This document shows positions 14,749 to 22,456 of a stretch of DNA of 22,456 nucleotides, piece after piece. This DNA is from Planctomycetaceae bacterium (lineage in GTDB: Bacteria > Planctomycetota > Planctomycetia > Pirellulales > Pirellulaceae), in contig JACKHN010000053.1 of assembly GCA_020638975.1 (NCBI GenBank), positions 1 through 22,456 on the forward strand, read 5' to 3'. Within the stretch, counting starts at the first letter, position 1. Every line of letters begins with the position of its first letter. The translations under genes and the position numbers were made by a program. The notes below the pieces were generated by a model. The model was not told where the DNA came from. It was given only the letters and a program-made list of their open reading frames with translations, and did no database searches.

Positions 14749-16191
14749 ATGTCACAGCGAATTGTATCCGTAGCACTCACGGTGCTATTAGGCTTCGTGT
14801 TGGTCGGTTGTACGCCGCAAAAGCCGGTTGCAAATGCACCTGCATCCGCTGAAGCAGAAACAAATACCACTTCCGCTGATGTCGCAGTGGACGCGTCACC
14901 TTCGGTCGAAACTTCTGAACCGGAGACGATGCCAGCTGAGACGGTCGCTCCTTCAGAGGAGAAGGCCCCCGAAGAGCCCGCTCCGCCTGAGACGAAGGCT
15001 GCACCGCCAGTCGCCACGGCAACGACCGAGCGGGTTTTACTCGGCTCTCCCGACCTGACGTCTGGAATTCCCGGTGAGGGTTCTTTAACAACCGAGCAGA
15101 TTCAAGCTTGGCTTGCTGATGCGAAGAACCATGCAACGCTTGAGGTGGACTTGCCGCTGGGACTGTCGGTCGGAGTCGGCCAAATCGTCATCCCCGCCGA
15201 CAACCCGATGACTCGAGCCAAAATCGAGTTGGGGCGACAGTTGTACTTTGACAAGCGACTGTCAGCTGACAGTACCGTCAGTTGTGCGGACTGTCATCAC
15301 CCCGACGAGGGCTATGCGCGACACACGCAATTTGGTGTCGGCATCGGTGGCCAAGAGGGAGGACGTAACTCGCCAGTCAGCTACAACCGAATCCTGAGTG
15401 GTCCACAGTTTTGGGACGGACGAGCTGGTTCACTGGAAGAACAAGCAGTTGGTCCGATTGCTAATCCGATTGAGATGGGTAATACGCATGAAGCAGCGGT
15501 CGATACCGTCAAGAAGATCGAGGGCTATCGACTTCAGTTCGCCAAGATCTTCGACGAGGGCGTCACGATCGGAAACATCGGCAAGGCGATTGCGACCTTC
15601 GAGCGAGCGATTGTGACGGGGCCGTCACCGTTTGATTACTACGAACCGCTTCGCGCCATGCAAGTCGCGTTCAAGGATGATCTTGAAGACTTAGATGCTC
15701 TTAAGGAAGACGATCCCGACTTGTATGAAGACTATATGGCAAAGGCGAAAGCCAGCGAAGAGCACCCGATTTCTGAGAGCGCGAAACGGGGTCGCGAGAT
15801 CTTCTTTACCGCAAAGGGAAGTTGTACCGCGTGCCACGTCGGTGCGAACTTGTCGGACGAGAAGTATCACAACCTTGGTGTCGGTATGGACAAAGAAGAG
15901 CCGGACTTAGGACGCTTCACGGTCACGAACGACGATAAGAATCGCGGAGCGTTCAAGACTCCGACGGTTCGAAACGTCGCCTTGACCGCACCCTATATGC
16001 ACGACGGATCGCAGAAGACGCTGGAGGAGGTGGTCGAGTGGTATGCGAAAGGTGGACATCCGAATCCTCATTTGAGCAAAGATATCAAGAAGCTCGAGTT
16101 GTCCGACCAGGACAAGAAAGATCTGGTCGAGTTTATGAAGGCCTGCACCGGAGAATTCCCCAAGGTCGAGCAAGGACGTTTGCCTGAATGA
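14749..16191 (+). CDS. Lipoprotein di-heme cytochrome c peroxidase (CcpA/MauG family)
   Basis: A 480-residue protein. A lipobox ends LVGC with the acylated Cys at 21, so it should be anchored to a membrane on its extracytoplasmic face. Residues about 22-95 form a disordered, Pro/Ala/Glu-rich linker that holds the catalytic part away from the lipid. The enzyme domain has two haem c sites: CADCH (179-183, low-potential peroxidatic haem) and CTACH (359-363). It also has FWDGRAGSLEEQAVGPI (221-237), RAIVTGPSPFDYY (286-298) and APYMHDG (414-420), whose Met is the likely axial ligand. The family reduces hydrogen peroxide to water with electrons from small c-type donors, or oxidises substrates in MauG-like members. 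An acidic insert of about 35 residues (309-345) separates the two haem domains. A hairpin terminator follows. Confidence 0.93.
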   Translation: MSQRIVSVALTVLLGFVLVGCTPQKPVANAPASAEAETNTTSADVAVDASPSVETSEPETMPAETVAPSEEKAPEEPAPPETKAAPPVATATTERVLLGSPDLTSGIPGEGSLTTEQIQAWLADAKNHATLEVDLPLGLSVGVGQIVIPADNPMTRAKIELGRQLYFDKRLSADSTVSCADCHHPDEGYARHTQFGVGIGGQEGGRNSPVSYNRILSGPQFWDGRAGSLEEQAVGPIANPIEMGNTHEAAVDTVKKIEGYRLQFAKIFDEGVTIGNIGKAIATFERAIVTGPSPFDYYEPLRAMQVAFKDDLEDLDALKEDDPDLYEDYMAKAKASEEHPISESAKRGREIFFTAKGSCTACHVGANLSDEKYHNLGVGMDKEEPDLGRFTVTNDDKNRGAFKTPTVRNVALTAPYMHDGSQKTLEEVVEWYAKGGHPNPHLSKDIKKLELSDQDKKDLVEFMKACTGEFPKVEQGRLPE

Positions 16192-16222
16192 CGCTCCGTT
16201 TCGGTGTGGATAGCCAATTCGG

Positions 16223-16266
16223 AACTCCGCAAGTATGCTGGGAATAGCTTACTTGCGGAGTTTTTT
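16223..16266 (+). terminator. Rho-independent terminator after the peroxidase gene
   Basis: A perfect 13-bp stem is formed by AACTCCGCAAGTA (16223-16235) and TACTTGCGGAGTT (16250-16262), with a 14-base loop. T residues run through 16266. It lies 31 bases after the peroxidase stop codon. The downstream ferredoxin gene starts two bases after the T run, so the hairpin is also its leader. Confidence 0.85.
16257..16260 (+). promoter_or_regulatory. Ferredoxin ribosome binding site buried in the terminator stem
   Basis: GGAG in the 3' arm of the terminator hairpin lies seven bases before the ATG at 16268, which is standard Shine-Dalgarno spacing. When the hairpin forms, these bases are paired with CTCC at 16225-16228, so the site would be hidden from the ribosome. 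No other candidate site exists for this gene. Confidence 0.5.
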
Positions 16267-16267
16267 C

Positions 16268-16666
16268 ATGAACGCGAAACGACACGATCACGAGGCCAAA
16301 GACCTCGCCGCTGCGCGTCGCAAAGTCCGCAAGGAAGGTTTCGGGTCCGCAAGTCGGCACATTCTGTTGTGCTACGACCGAGGGACTGCGAAATGTGCCA
16401 GCCGCAACCAAATGCGGGAATCGTGGCAGTTCTTAAAGAAACGTCTGAAAGAGCTGAAGCTCGACAAGCGGGGTGGCATCTTCCGATCAAAGTCCTACTG
16501 CTTGGACATCTGTGTAGGCGGTCCGATTGCCGTGGTCATGCCCGACAACTGCTGGTACGGACACTGTACCCCCGACGTTCTGGAAGCGATTATCCAGGAC
16601 CACTTGATCGGCGGTGAGCCTGTCGAGAAATATCTTCTATCCCGCAAGCCATCGTGCGAGCAGTGA
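16268..16666 (+). CDS. Thioredoxin-like [2Fe-2S] ferredoxin
   Basis: About 132 residues. The domain from HILLCYDRG (31-39) to the end matches the thioredoxin-like [2Fe-2S] ferredoxin family, as in Clostridium/Aquifex ferredoxin and the NuoE C-terminal domain. Four cysteines have the expected spacing: C35, C43, then C78 and C82 in the YCLDICVGGP loop, where C-x3-C ligates the cluster. Near the end, CTPDVLEAIIQDHLIGGEPVEKYLL is the usual closing helix of the family. It has no signal peptide and is a cytoplasmic electron carrier; its partner is unknown. The basic N-terminal 25 residues precede the fold. An upstream in-frame ATG at 16235 lies within the hairpin and is unlikely. Standing alone after the peroxidase, it may be read by leakage through the terminator or from its own promoter. 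Confidence 0.85.
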   Translation: MNAKRHDHEAKDLAAARRKVRKEGFGSASRHILLCYDRGTAKCASRNQMRESWQFLKKRLKELKLDKRGGIFRSKSYCLDICVGGPIAVVMPDNCWYGHCTPDVLEAIIQDHLIGGEPVEKYLLSRKPSCEQ

Positions 16667-16888
16667 TTGCCCGATTTGGCATATCTCGGAATTGAGAAGC
16701 CAAGGGATTCGCGACGCTTCGGCGAACCGACGGGTGGCTCGTTCGGTAATGCCGTCTTGGGCCTTGATGCGGACGATAGGCAGTGTTAACTTCGAGGGAT
16801 TTTACTCACAGCATTTGCCCCCCAATGCGTCCGCTCCGCAGGGACGCCCCCGCCTACCAACTCCTTGATATAGAGAGACTTGTAACTC
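16667..16888. other. Intergenic region upstream of carB
   Basis: This region has no credible gene. It holds a short hairpin, GCGTCC (16827-16832) with GGACGC (16842-16847), flanked by C-rich sequence. No clear promoter boxes, PyrR-type leader or carA fragment were recognised. The carB start codon has no obvious Shine-Dalgarno. Confidence 0.4.
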
Positions 16889-19800
16889 GTGCCACGCCGT
16901 ACGGACATTAAGAAGATCTTGCTCATCGGTTCAGGTCCGATCGTCATCGGTCAGGCTTGCGAATTCGATTACTCCGGGACACAAGCCTGCAAGGCGTTGC
17001 GCGAGGAAGGCTATGAAGTCGTGCTGGTGAACTCGAATCCAGCCACGATCATGACCGATCCCGATACCGCAGATCAGACGTACATCGAACCCCTCGATTG
17101 GAAAATCATCGCGAAGATCATCGAGAAGGAGCGTCCCGATGCGCTGTTGCCAACACTGGGCGGTCAGACGGCCTTGAATCTCGCCATGCAATTGGCCGAG
17201 CAGGGAGTCTTGGAGAAGTTCAACTGCGAGATGATCGGGGCCATCCCCAGCGTGATTGCCAAGGCCGAAGGGCGCGAAGAGTTTAAGCAAGCGATGGCCA
17301 AGATCGGGCTTTCCGTCTGTCGTGGCGAGACCGTTCGCACGATGGATCACGCTCGGCGCGTTTTGGACGACATCGGCTGCCCTTGCGTGGTCCGACCCAG
17401 CTTTACGATGGGAGGCAGCGGTTCGGCGATCGCTTACAATCGCGACGAGTTTGATGCACTCGTCCGTCGCGGCCTCGACCAGTCGCCCGTTACCGAAGTG
17501 CTGATCGAAGAGTCGGTGATCGGCTGGAAAGAGTACGAGATGGAGGTGATGCGCGACTTGGATGACAACGTCGTCATTATCTGTTCGATCGAAAACTTCG
17601 ATCCGATGGGCGTGCATACAGGCGATTCCATAACTGTCGCGCCAGCTCAAACGTTGACTGACAAAGAGTATCAGCGGATGCGCGACGCCAGCCTGGCCGT
17701 TATCCGTGAGATCGGCGTCGAAACGGGTGGGTCGAATATTCAGTTCGCGATCGAACCCAACGATGGCCGTATGATCGTGATTGAGATGAATCCGCGTGTC
17801 AGTCGTTCGAGTGCGCTTGCGTCGAAGGCGACCGGGTTCCCGATTGCGAAGATCGCGGCCAAGCTTGCTGTGGGTTACCGCTTGCACGAACTAACTAATG
17901 ACATCACCCGTGAGACGCTGGCTTGCTTCGAGCCCACAATCGACTACGTCGTGACCAAGATTCCTCGCTTTGCATTTGAAAAATTCCCAGAAGCCGATGC
18001 CACACTGATGACGCAAATGAAGAGTGTTGGTGAGACGATGGCGATCGGACGCACGTTCAAGGAGTCGTTCCAGAAGGCACTTCGCGGACTGGAAGTGGGT
18101 GCCTTCGGATTCGGTTCGGACGGAAAGGACTTGTGGGGAACGGACGAGCAACCGGGGCGTGACGAGATCCGGGCGAAACTCGCGACCCCAAATGCAGACC
18201 GCGTGTGGTATCTGCGTTACGCATTGAAGAGTGGCATGACCGCTGCCGAGATTCACGAGTTGACAGCGATCGACCCGTGGTTCCTGGATCATCTCTGCGA
18301 AATCGTCGAGATGGAAGAACAACTCCGACAATACAACGACATCTCGCAAGTCGACGACGCGATGCTTCGCAAGGCCAAGCGATTTGGGTTCTCGGATCGC
18401 CAGTTGGCAACGATGTGGCACGGGAACGAGATGGAGGTTCGCGAACAACGCAAATCGCGAGGCATCATTCCGACGTTCAAGTCGGTTGATACTTGTGCCG
18501 CCGAGTTCGAAGCATACACGCCTTATTACTACTCGACTTACGAAGACGAAGACGAAACGCCAGAGAAGGGTGACAAGCGGAGAATTATGATCCTCGGTGG
18601 CGGACCGAATCGCATCGGGCAAGGCATCGAGTTTGATTACTGCTGTTGCCACGCCAGTTACGCGTTGCGAGAGATGGGCATCGAGTCGATCATGGTCAAT
18701 TCGAATCCCGAGACCGTCAGCACCGATTACGATACCAGCGACCTGCTCTTCTTCGAGCCGTTGACGACCGAGGACGTACTCAATATTTATGACCGCATGC
18801 AGCCTGACGGCGTGATTGTGCAGTTCGGCGGGCAAACGCCACTGAATTTAGCGCGAGCTTTAGAGACGGCGGGCGTTCCCATTATCGGAACCAGTGTCGA
18901 CACGATCGAAGATGCCGAAGACCGCGAGAAGTTTCAACGATTGTTGGGTCAATTGGGTCTCAAGCAGCCGGCCAATGGCATCGCTCGCAATTTGAACCAA
19001 GCCCGAGTCGAAGCCGAGAAAATCGGCTATCCCGCGCTTGTCCGACCAAGCTTTGTCCTGGGCGGTCGTGCGATGGAGATCTGCTACGACGATCATCAGT
19101 TCGAACGTTATGTGGCCGAAGCCTTCATCGCCGCGCAAGGCCAGCCGGTGCTGATTGATCGATTTCTCGAAGATGCGACCGAAGTCGATGTCGATGCGAT
19201 CAGCGACGGCAAAGACGTCGTCGTGATGGGAATTATGGAGCACATCGAAGAGGCCGGAGTTCACTCGGGCGATTCGGCCTGCGCGATACCACCTTACAGC
19301 TTGCCAGGCCCCGTCGTTCAAGAGATCCGCGAGGCGACGCACGCCCTGGCGAAGCGATTGAATGTTATCGGTTTGATGAACATCCAGTTCGCGGTCAAGA
19401 CGGAGGACGGTCGTCCTAATATCTATGTCTTGGAAGTAAACCCGCGAGCCAGCCGAACCGTTCCCTTTGTGGCGAAGGCAACCGGCGTTCCTGTCGCGAA
19501 GATTGCAGCCAAGGTGATGGCCGGCATGACGCTCGCCGAACTGGGAGTCACCAGCGAGCCCATTCCCGCGTACGTATCGGTCAAGGAAAGTGTCTTCCCG
19601 TTCCGCAAATTTGTTGGTGTGGACATTGTCCTTGGCCCCGAAATGCGGAGTACGGGAGAAGTCATGGGAGTCAGCGAGCGGTTCTCGATCGCGTTTGCCA
19701 AGGCTCAGCTTGCCAGCGGCGTCGTTTTACCGGAGTCGGGAAATATCTTTCTCAGCGTCACGGCGCGACACAAGGATCAGGTTGGCGAGCTGGCTCGACA

Positions 19801-20146
19801 GCTTAAAACTCTGGGATTCGACTTACTGGCGACCGAAGGAACGGCAAGACGTTTGGAACAAGAAGGCATTCCCGTGCAGCGAGTCAAGAAGATTGCCGAG
19901 GGCCATCCGAACTTGATCGACCATCTCAAGAATGAGGAGGTCGCCTTAATCATCAACACGCCCAATGGCAAAGGCGCGAGAACGGATGAAGGTCGCATCC
20001 GCGCGGCCGCCGTCCAACACGGTGTTCCTTGCATCACGACGATTCAGGCAGCCGTTGCCGCGATTAAAGCGATGGAGGCACTTCGCGAGGAAGAGATGAA
20101 CGTCGAATCGCTGCAAGAACGATTTGCTATGTTAGCGACTCCGTAG
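16889..20146 (+). CDS. carB: Carbamoyl-phosphate synthase large subunit
   Basis: A 1085-residue protein of the usual CarB length. CarB makes carbamoyl phosphate from bicarbonate, two ATP and ammonia delivered by the glutaminase subunit CarA, feeding pyrimidine and arginine synthesis in the cytoplasm. The first half opens with IGSGPIVIGQACEFDYSGTQ and contains the first ATP-grasp unit (VVRPSFTMGGSGSAIAYN, VIEMNPRVSRSSALASKATG). The second half begins near residue 565 (ILGGGPNRIGQGIEFDY) and repeats the layout (ALVRPSFVLGGRAME, EVNPRASRTVPFVAKATGVP). A methylglyoxal-synthase-like allosteric domain occupies about 945-1080 (FLSVTARHKDQ, LLATEGTARRL, NTPNGKGARTDEGRIRAAA). The start is GTG; translation fits the family from the first residues. 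carA is not in the window, so the subunits are probably unlinked. It is convergent with ribBA. Confidence 0.97.
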   Translation: MPRRTDIKKILLIGSGPIVIGQACEFDYSGTQACKALREEGYEVVLVNSNPATIMTDPDTADQTYIEPLDWKIIAKIIEKERPDALLPTLGGQTALNLAMQLAEQGVLEKFNCEMIGAIPSVIAKAEGREEFKQAMAKIGLSVCRGETVRTMDHARRVLDDIGCPCVVRPSFTMGGSGSAIAYNRDEFDALVRRGLDQSPVTEVLIEESVIGWKEYEMEVMRDLDDNVVIICSIENFDPMGVHTGDSITVAPAQTLTDKEYQRMRDASLAVIREIGVETGGSNIQFAIEPNDGRMIVIEMNPRVSRSSALASKATGFPIAKIAAKLAVGYRLHELTNDITRETLACFEPTIDYVVTKIPRFAFEKFPEADATLMTQMKSVGETMAIGRTFKESFQKALRGLEVGAFGFGSDGKDLWGTDEQPGRDEIRAKLATPNADRVWYLRYALKSGMTAAEIHELTAIDPWFLDHLCEIVEMEEQLRQYNDISQVDDAMLRKAKRFGFSDRQLATMWHGNEMEVREQRKSRGIIPTFKSVDTCAAEFEAYTPYYYSTYEDEDETPEKGDKRRIMILGGGPNRIGQGIEFDYCCCHASYALREMGIESIMVNSNPETVSTDYDTSDLLFFEPLTTEDVLNIYDRMQPDGVIVQFGGQTPLNLARALETAGVPIIGTSVDTIEDAEDREKFQRLLGQLGLKQPANGIARNLNQARVEAEKIGYPALVRPSFVLGGRAMEICYDDHQFERYVAEAFIAAQGQPVLIDRFLEDATEVDVDAISDGKDVVVMGIMEHIEEAGVHSGDSACAIPPYSLPGPVVQEIREATHALAKRLNVIGLMNIQFAVKTEDGRPNIYVLEVNPRASRTVPFVAKATGVPVAKIAAKVMAGMTLAELGVTSEPIPAYVSVKESVFPFRKFVGVDIVLGPEMRSTGEVMGVSERFSIAFAKAQLASGVVLPESGNIFLSVTARHKDQVGELARQLKTLGFDLLATEGTARRLEQEGIPVQRVKKIAEGHPNLIDHLKNEEVALIINTPNGKGARTDEGRIRAAAVQHGVPCITTIQAAVAAIKAMEALREEEMNVESLQERFAMLATP

Positions 20147-20161
20147 CCCAGCAGTCATCGT

Positions 20162-20221
20162 CTAAGCATCGCTCGTGAAATAACTGAAGCCTATCTCACT
20201 AATTACGCGAGCGTTGCTAAG
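20162..20221. repeat. Imperfect inverted repeat between convergent carB and ribBA
   Basis: CTAAGCATCGCTCG (20162-20175) pairs with CGAGCGTTGCTAAG (20208-20221), with two mismatches across a 32-base loop. The right arm covers the ribBA stop codon. A second, mutually exclusive pairing is CTGAAGC (20184-20190) with GCTTCAG (20221-20227). No T run follows on either strand, so a role as a bidirectional terminator is possible but weak. Confidence 0.35.
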
Positions 20222-21428
20222 CTTCAGGCGGAATCTGGTGCCCCATCTTGTCTCGCTTCGTCGCAAGGTAGCGAGCGTTGTGTTCGTTCGCTGGCGGCAA
20301 GATCGGAACTTGGTCGACAACCTCCAGACTGAACCCCCCATAGATAAACGCATCCGTCTTCTTGGGGTTGTTAGTCAACAGCCGCACCTTGCTCAGTCCC
20401 AAATCCTTAAGAATCTGAATTCCGATTCCGTAGTCGCGAATGTCGGCTTTGTGGCCGAGTGCCAAATTTGCCTCAACCGTGTCCATACCCTGGTCTTGCA
20501 GGGCGTATGCTTTGAGTTTCTCGGCCAGTCCAATTCCGCGACCTTCCTGGGGCAAATAGATCAACGCGCCTGCCCCCTCGTTCTGGATCATGTCGAGGGC
20601 CATGTGCAACTGGTCGCCGCAATCGCAGCGTAACGAATCGATCAAGTCTCCCGTGAAGCAACTCGAATGCAGCCGGACCAGCGGTGCGTTTACTTTCGAG
20701 AGATCTCCACACGTAATCGCCATCGGAGTTTGATCTTCATACTTCACTTCGTACGCAATCACACGGAAATCGCCTGACTTCGTCGGCAGGTCGGCTTCGG
20801 CGACTCGCGACACGAGCTTCTCGCTCACTCGGCGATGTGCGATCAATTGCTCGATCGTGATGATTTGCAAGTTGTGCTTCTCCGCGAGAGCGAGTAATTG
20901 CTCGCGAGTCGCTCGCTCACCTCGCTCGTCCAGGATCTCGCTCAACACACCAGCCGGCGCCAGCCCGGCCATTCGGCACAGGTCGACAGTCGCTTCGGTA
21001 TGTCCCGCTCGTCGCAGGACACCGCCTTCCTTCGCTAACAGCGGATAGAGATGTCCCGGTCGGACAAAGTCGTCCTTCTTCGCGTTGGGATCGGCCAATG
21101 TGCGAACGGCCATTGCCCGCTCCTCGGCCGTAATCCCGGTTTTCGCGGTGACATGGTCGATCGGTGTCATGAACGCCGTTCGCAGCGGCGCGTTGTTCGC
21201 TTCGACGATCGGCGTCAGCTCCAAGCGACGGCAGACTTCTGGCAGGATCGGAGCACATAGTTGGCCGCGACCATCCAGGATGAAATTGATATTCGCGGCA
21301 GTGGCCTTTTCAGCGGCGCAGATGAAATCGCCTTCGTTCTCTCGATCTTCATCATCAACAACAATGACAACTTCGCCGCGAGCGATCGCATCAACAGCGG
21401 CTTGGACGGTCGAGAAAGGTCGTGACAT
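20217..21428 (-). CDS. ribBA: Bifunctional DHBP synthase / GTP cyclohydrolase II
   Basis: A 403-residue cytoplasmic enzyme that starts both branches of riboflavin synthesis. The N-terminal half (about 1-205) makes 3,4-dihydroxy-2-butanone 4-phosphate from ribulose 5-phosphate. It has DDEDRENEGDF (25-35, metal-binding acidic residues), TPIDHVTAKTGI (88-99) and AGHTEATVDL (141-150, metal-binding His143). The C-terminal half (about 207-400) is GTP cyclohydrolase II. It has the zinc cysteines C257, C268 and C270 (HSSCFTGD, LRCDCGDQL), EGRGIGL (295-301) and LLTNNPKK (350-357). All key residues are present in both halves. No Shine-Dalgarno is evident before the ATG, and no FMN riboswitch pattern is visible in the upstream 190 bases. 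The other rib genes are not nearby. Confidence 0.96.
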   Translation of the reverse strand: MSRPFSTVQAAVDAIARGEVVIVVDDEDRENEGDFICAAEKATAANINFILDGRGQLCAPILPEVCRRLELTPIVEANNAPLRTAFMTPIDHVTAKTGITAEERAMAVRTLADPNAKKDDFVRPGHLYPLLAKEGGVLRRAGHTEATVDLCRMAGLAPAGVLSEILDERGERATREQLLALAEKHNLQIITIEQLIAHRRVSEKLVSRVAEADLPTKSGDFRVIAYEVKYEDQTPMAITCGDLSKVNAPLVRLHSSCFTGDLIDSLRCDCGDQLHMALDMIQNEGAGALIYLPQEGRGIGLAEKLKAYALQDQGMDTVEANLALGHKADIRDYGIGIQILKDLGLSKVRLLTNNPKKTDAFIYGGFSLEVVDQVPILPPANEHNARYLATKRDKMGHQIPPEA

Positions 21429-21621
21429 GGATTCGTGCGAAGTTTGGGTGTGCGTCGGCGGCGGAAAAACCTGTACCTGATTATAGGGTGCATCCGCTCA
21501 TGGAGAATGCCCAGGGCGGCGCTGCAGCCTGAGTCTCTGAATGGAGAAGTTGCTTGCCGCACGTAATTGTGGCACTATCATGCTGTCTTGCCTGCCATTA
21601 TCCCACCCTGGAAACTGCGCC

Positions 21622-22456
21622 GTGAACCATTCCCGCCCCTTGTTCGTCGTGATTCTTGCTTGTCTCGTCTCCGCCGCCGTGGCCCATGCCGACGAGCGGC
21701 GAGATATCGACTCGCTGTTAGAATCTTCGCTCATCGATTCCCAAGTGCCACAAGCTCAGGTGGAAGCATTCTGCGAATCGCGAGTGCCAACCGTGCCAAC
21801 CATTACGTCACTGAACGAGTGGGAGTCGCAAACTGCACAGTGGCGTGCAGGCATGTTCGAGAAAGTGATTTTTCGTGGTGCAGCCGCCGACTGGCGAAAG
21901 TCGCCGCGACAAGTGGAATGGCTGGACGAAATCGAAGGCGGGCCGGAGTATCGAATCAAAAAGCTCCGGTACGAGGCCCTGCCAGGATTGTGGGTTCCGG
22001 CGCTGCTTTACGAACCCCTGAAGTTAACTGGCAAAGTGCCTGTCATCATGAACGTCAACGGGCACGATCGCGCCGATGGCAAGGCAGCCAAGTACAAACA
22101 AATCCGTTGCATCAACCAGGCCAAGCGAGGCATGATCGCATTGAATGTCGAATGGCTGGGGATGGGGCAACTGAGCGGCGACGGCTTTGTCCATTACCGC
22201 ATGAATCAACTCGACCTATGCGGCACCTCCGGGATTGCTCCTTTCTATCTCACGATGGAACGCGGGCTTGATCTGTTGCTTGATCACGAGCATGCCGACC
22301 CCACGCGTGTCGGTGTCGCAGGTCTATCGGGTGGCGGGTGGCAAACAATTTTCATTAGCTCGCTCGACACGCGTGTCACGCTCACGAATCCGGTCGCTGG
22401 ATATTCGAGTTTCGTGACCCGCGTTCATAACCATTCGGACCTAGGCGATTCCGAGC
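21622..22456 (+). CDS. Secreted alpha/beta hydrolase (acetylxylan-esterase-like), 5' part
   Basis: The gene runs off the right edge; 278 codons are visible. From the GTG at 21622 the product starts with a signal peptide (NHSRPLFVVILACLVSAAVAHA, about 2-23). GGAAA seven bases upstream supports this start; an in-frame ATG at 21580 would add 14 residues and has no binding site. Family marks are VPALLYEPLKLTGKVPVIMNVNGHD (about 124-148, strand before the oxyanion region), NVEWLGMGQ, ERGLDLLLDH and the nucleophile elbow GLSGGGW, with Ser in the G-x-S-x-G position. The layout is like the acetylxylan esterase/peptidase S9-type hydrolases abundant in planctomycetes, which remove acyl groups from polysaccharides. 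The catalytic Asp and His lie beyond the window. It is divergent from ribBA, across 193 bases. Confidence 0.85.
   Translation, partial: MNHSRPLFVVILACLVSAAVAHADERRDIDSLLESSLIDSQVPQAQVEAFCESRVPTVPTITSLNEWESQTAQWRAGMFEKVIFRGAAADWRKSPRQVEWLDEIEGGPEYRIKKLRYEALPGLWVPALLYEPLKLTGKVPVIMNVNGHDRADGKAAKYKQIRCINQAKRGMIALNVEWLGMGQLSGDGFVHYRMNQLDLCGTSGIAPFYLTMERGLDLLLDHEHADPTRVGVAGLSGGGWQTIFISSLDTRVTLTNPVAGYSSFVTRVHNHSDLGDSE

Noticed and set aside
16204..16617. A 137-codon plus-strand frame overlapping the ferredoxin gene.
   Set aside because: The other frame (16268-16666) carries the four cluster cysteines and the family signature; this one has none and begins before the terminator hairpin.
16931..18835. 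Two long minus-strand open frames (318 and 314 codons) nearly abutting, antisense to carB.
   Set aside because: They mirror the codon pattern of carB, have no recognisable domain and lie wholly inside a secure gene; shadow frames.
21429..21621. Possible FMN riboswitch upstream of ribBA.
   Set aside because: I looked on the minus strand for the conserved RFN-element blocks and found none; the leader is short and unremarkable.

Overview
The window reads as a chromosomal segment of a planctomycete, most likely of the Pirellulales (Rhodopirellula/Blastopirellula type). The basis is gene content. It holds two pairs of the large c-type-cytochrome plus Tat-exported protein modules that are expanded almost only in Planctomycetota: PSD1 (DUF1549/DUF1553) with DUF1501, and DUF1587/DUF1592/DUF1588/DUF1585 with DUF1552. 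It also has a planctomycete-style Gfo/Idh/MocA oxidoreductase, an SHD1-like domain and many GTG starts. The placement below phylum is inference.

Layout. Bases 1-1041 (+) hold the tail of a PaiB-like FMN-binding protein whose stop overlaps the GTG start of a class I SAM methyltransferase. Bases 1047-5541 (-) hold a two-gene operon: a PSD1 cytochrome followed by a Tat-exported DUF1501 protein. A divergent 120-bp region then leads to a Gfo/Idh/MocA oxidoreductase (5664-6773). After it comes a compact pair of small genes, a 92-aa helical protein overlapping a DNA-polymerase-beta-like nucleotidyltransferase (6788-7625), that looks like an unnamed toxin-antitoxin-type unit. Next is a second secreted module: a DUF1592 cytochrome (7639-10440), a DUF1552 Tat protein (10918-12255) and a secreted leucine-rich-repeat protein (12271-13158). 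This module is interrupted between its first two genes by an oppositely oriented four-helix-bundle (S23/IVP family) gene framed by inverted repeats built from the 9-mer AATGACGAA.

From 13245 the content is more housekeeping: a PLP aminotransferase, a lipoprotein-anchored di-heme cytochrome c peroxidase, a strong hairpin terminator, a thioredoxin-like [2Fe-2S] ferredoxin whose ribosome binding site lies inside that hairpin, carB (pyrimidine/arginine precursor synthesis) and, convergent to it, ribBA (riboflavin synthesis). The right edge cuts a secreted alpha/beta hydrolase of the acetylxylan-esterase type.

How the genes may work together. The two cytochrome/Tat-protein modules, the oxidoreductase, the peroxidase and the esterase all fit an envelope-located programme for breaking down complex carbohydrates, as commonly proposed for planctomycetes; no substrate can be read from the sequence. 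The points most worth a second look are the inverted-repeat-flanked four-helix-bundle gene, the small-protein/nucleotidyltransferase pair, the SHD1-like insertion in the DUF1592 protein, the loss of the usual lysine in the oxidoreductase's EKP motif, and the hairpin that both terminates and covers a Shine-Dalgarno sequence.
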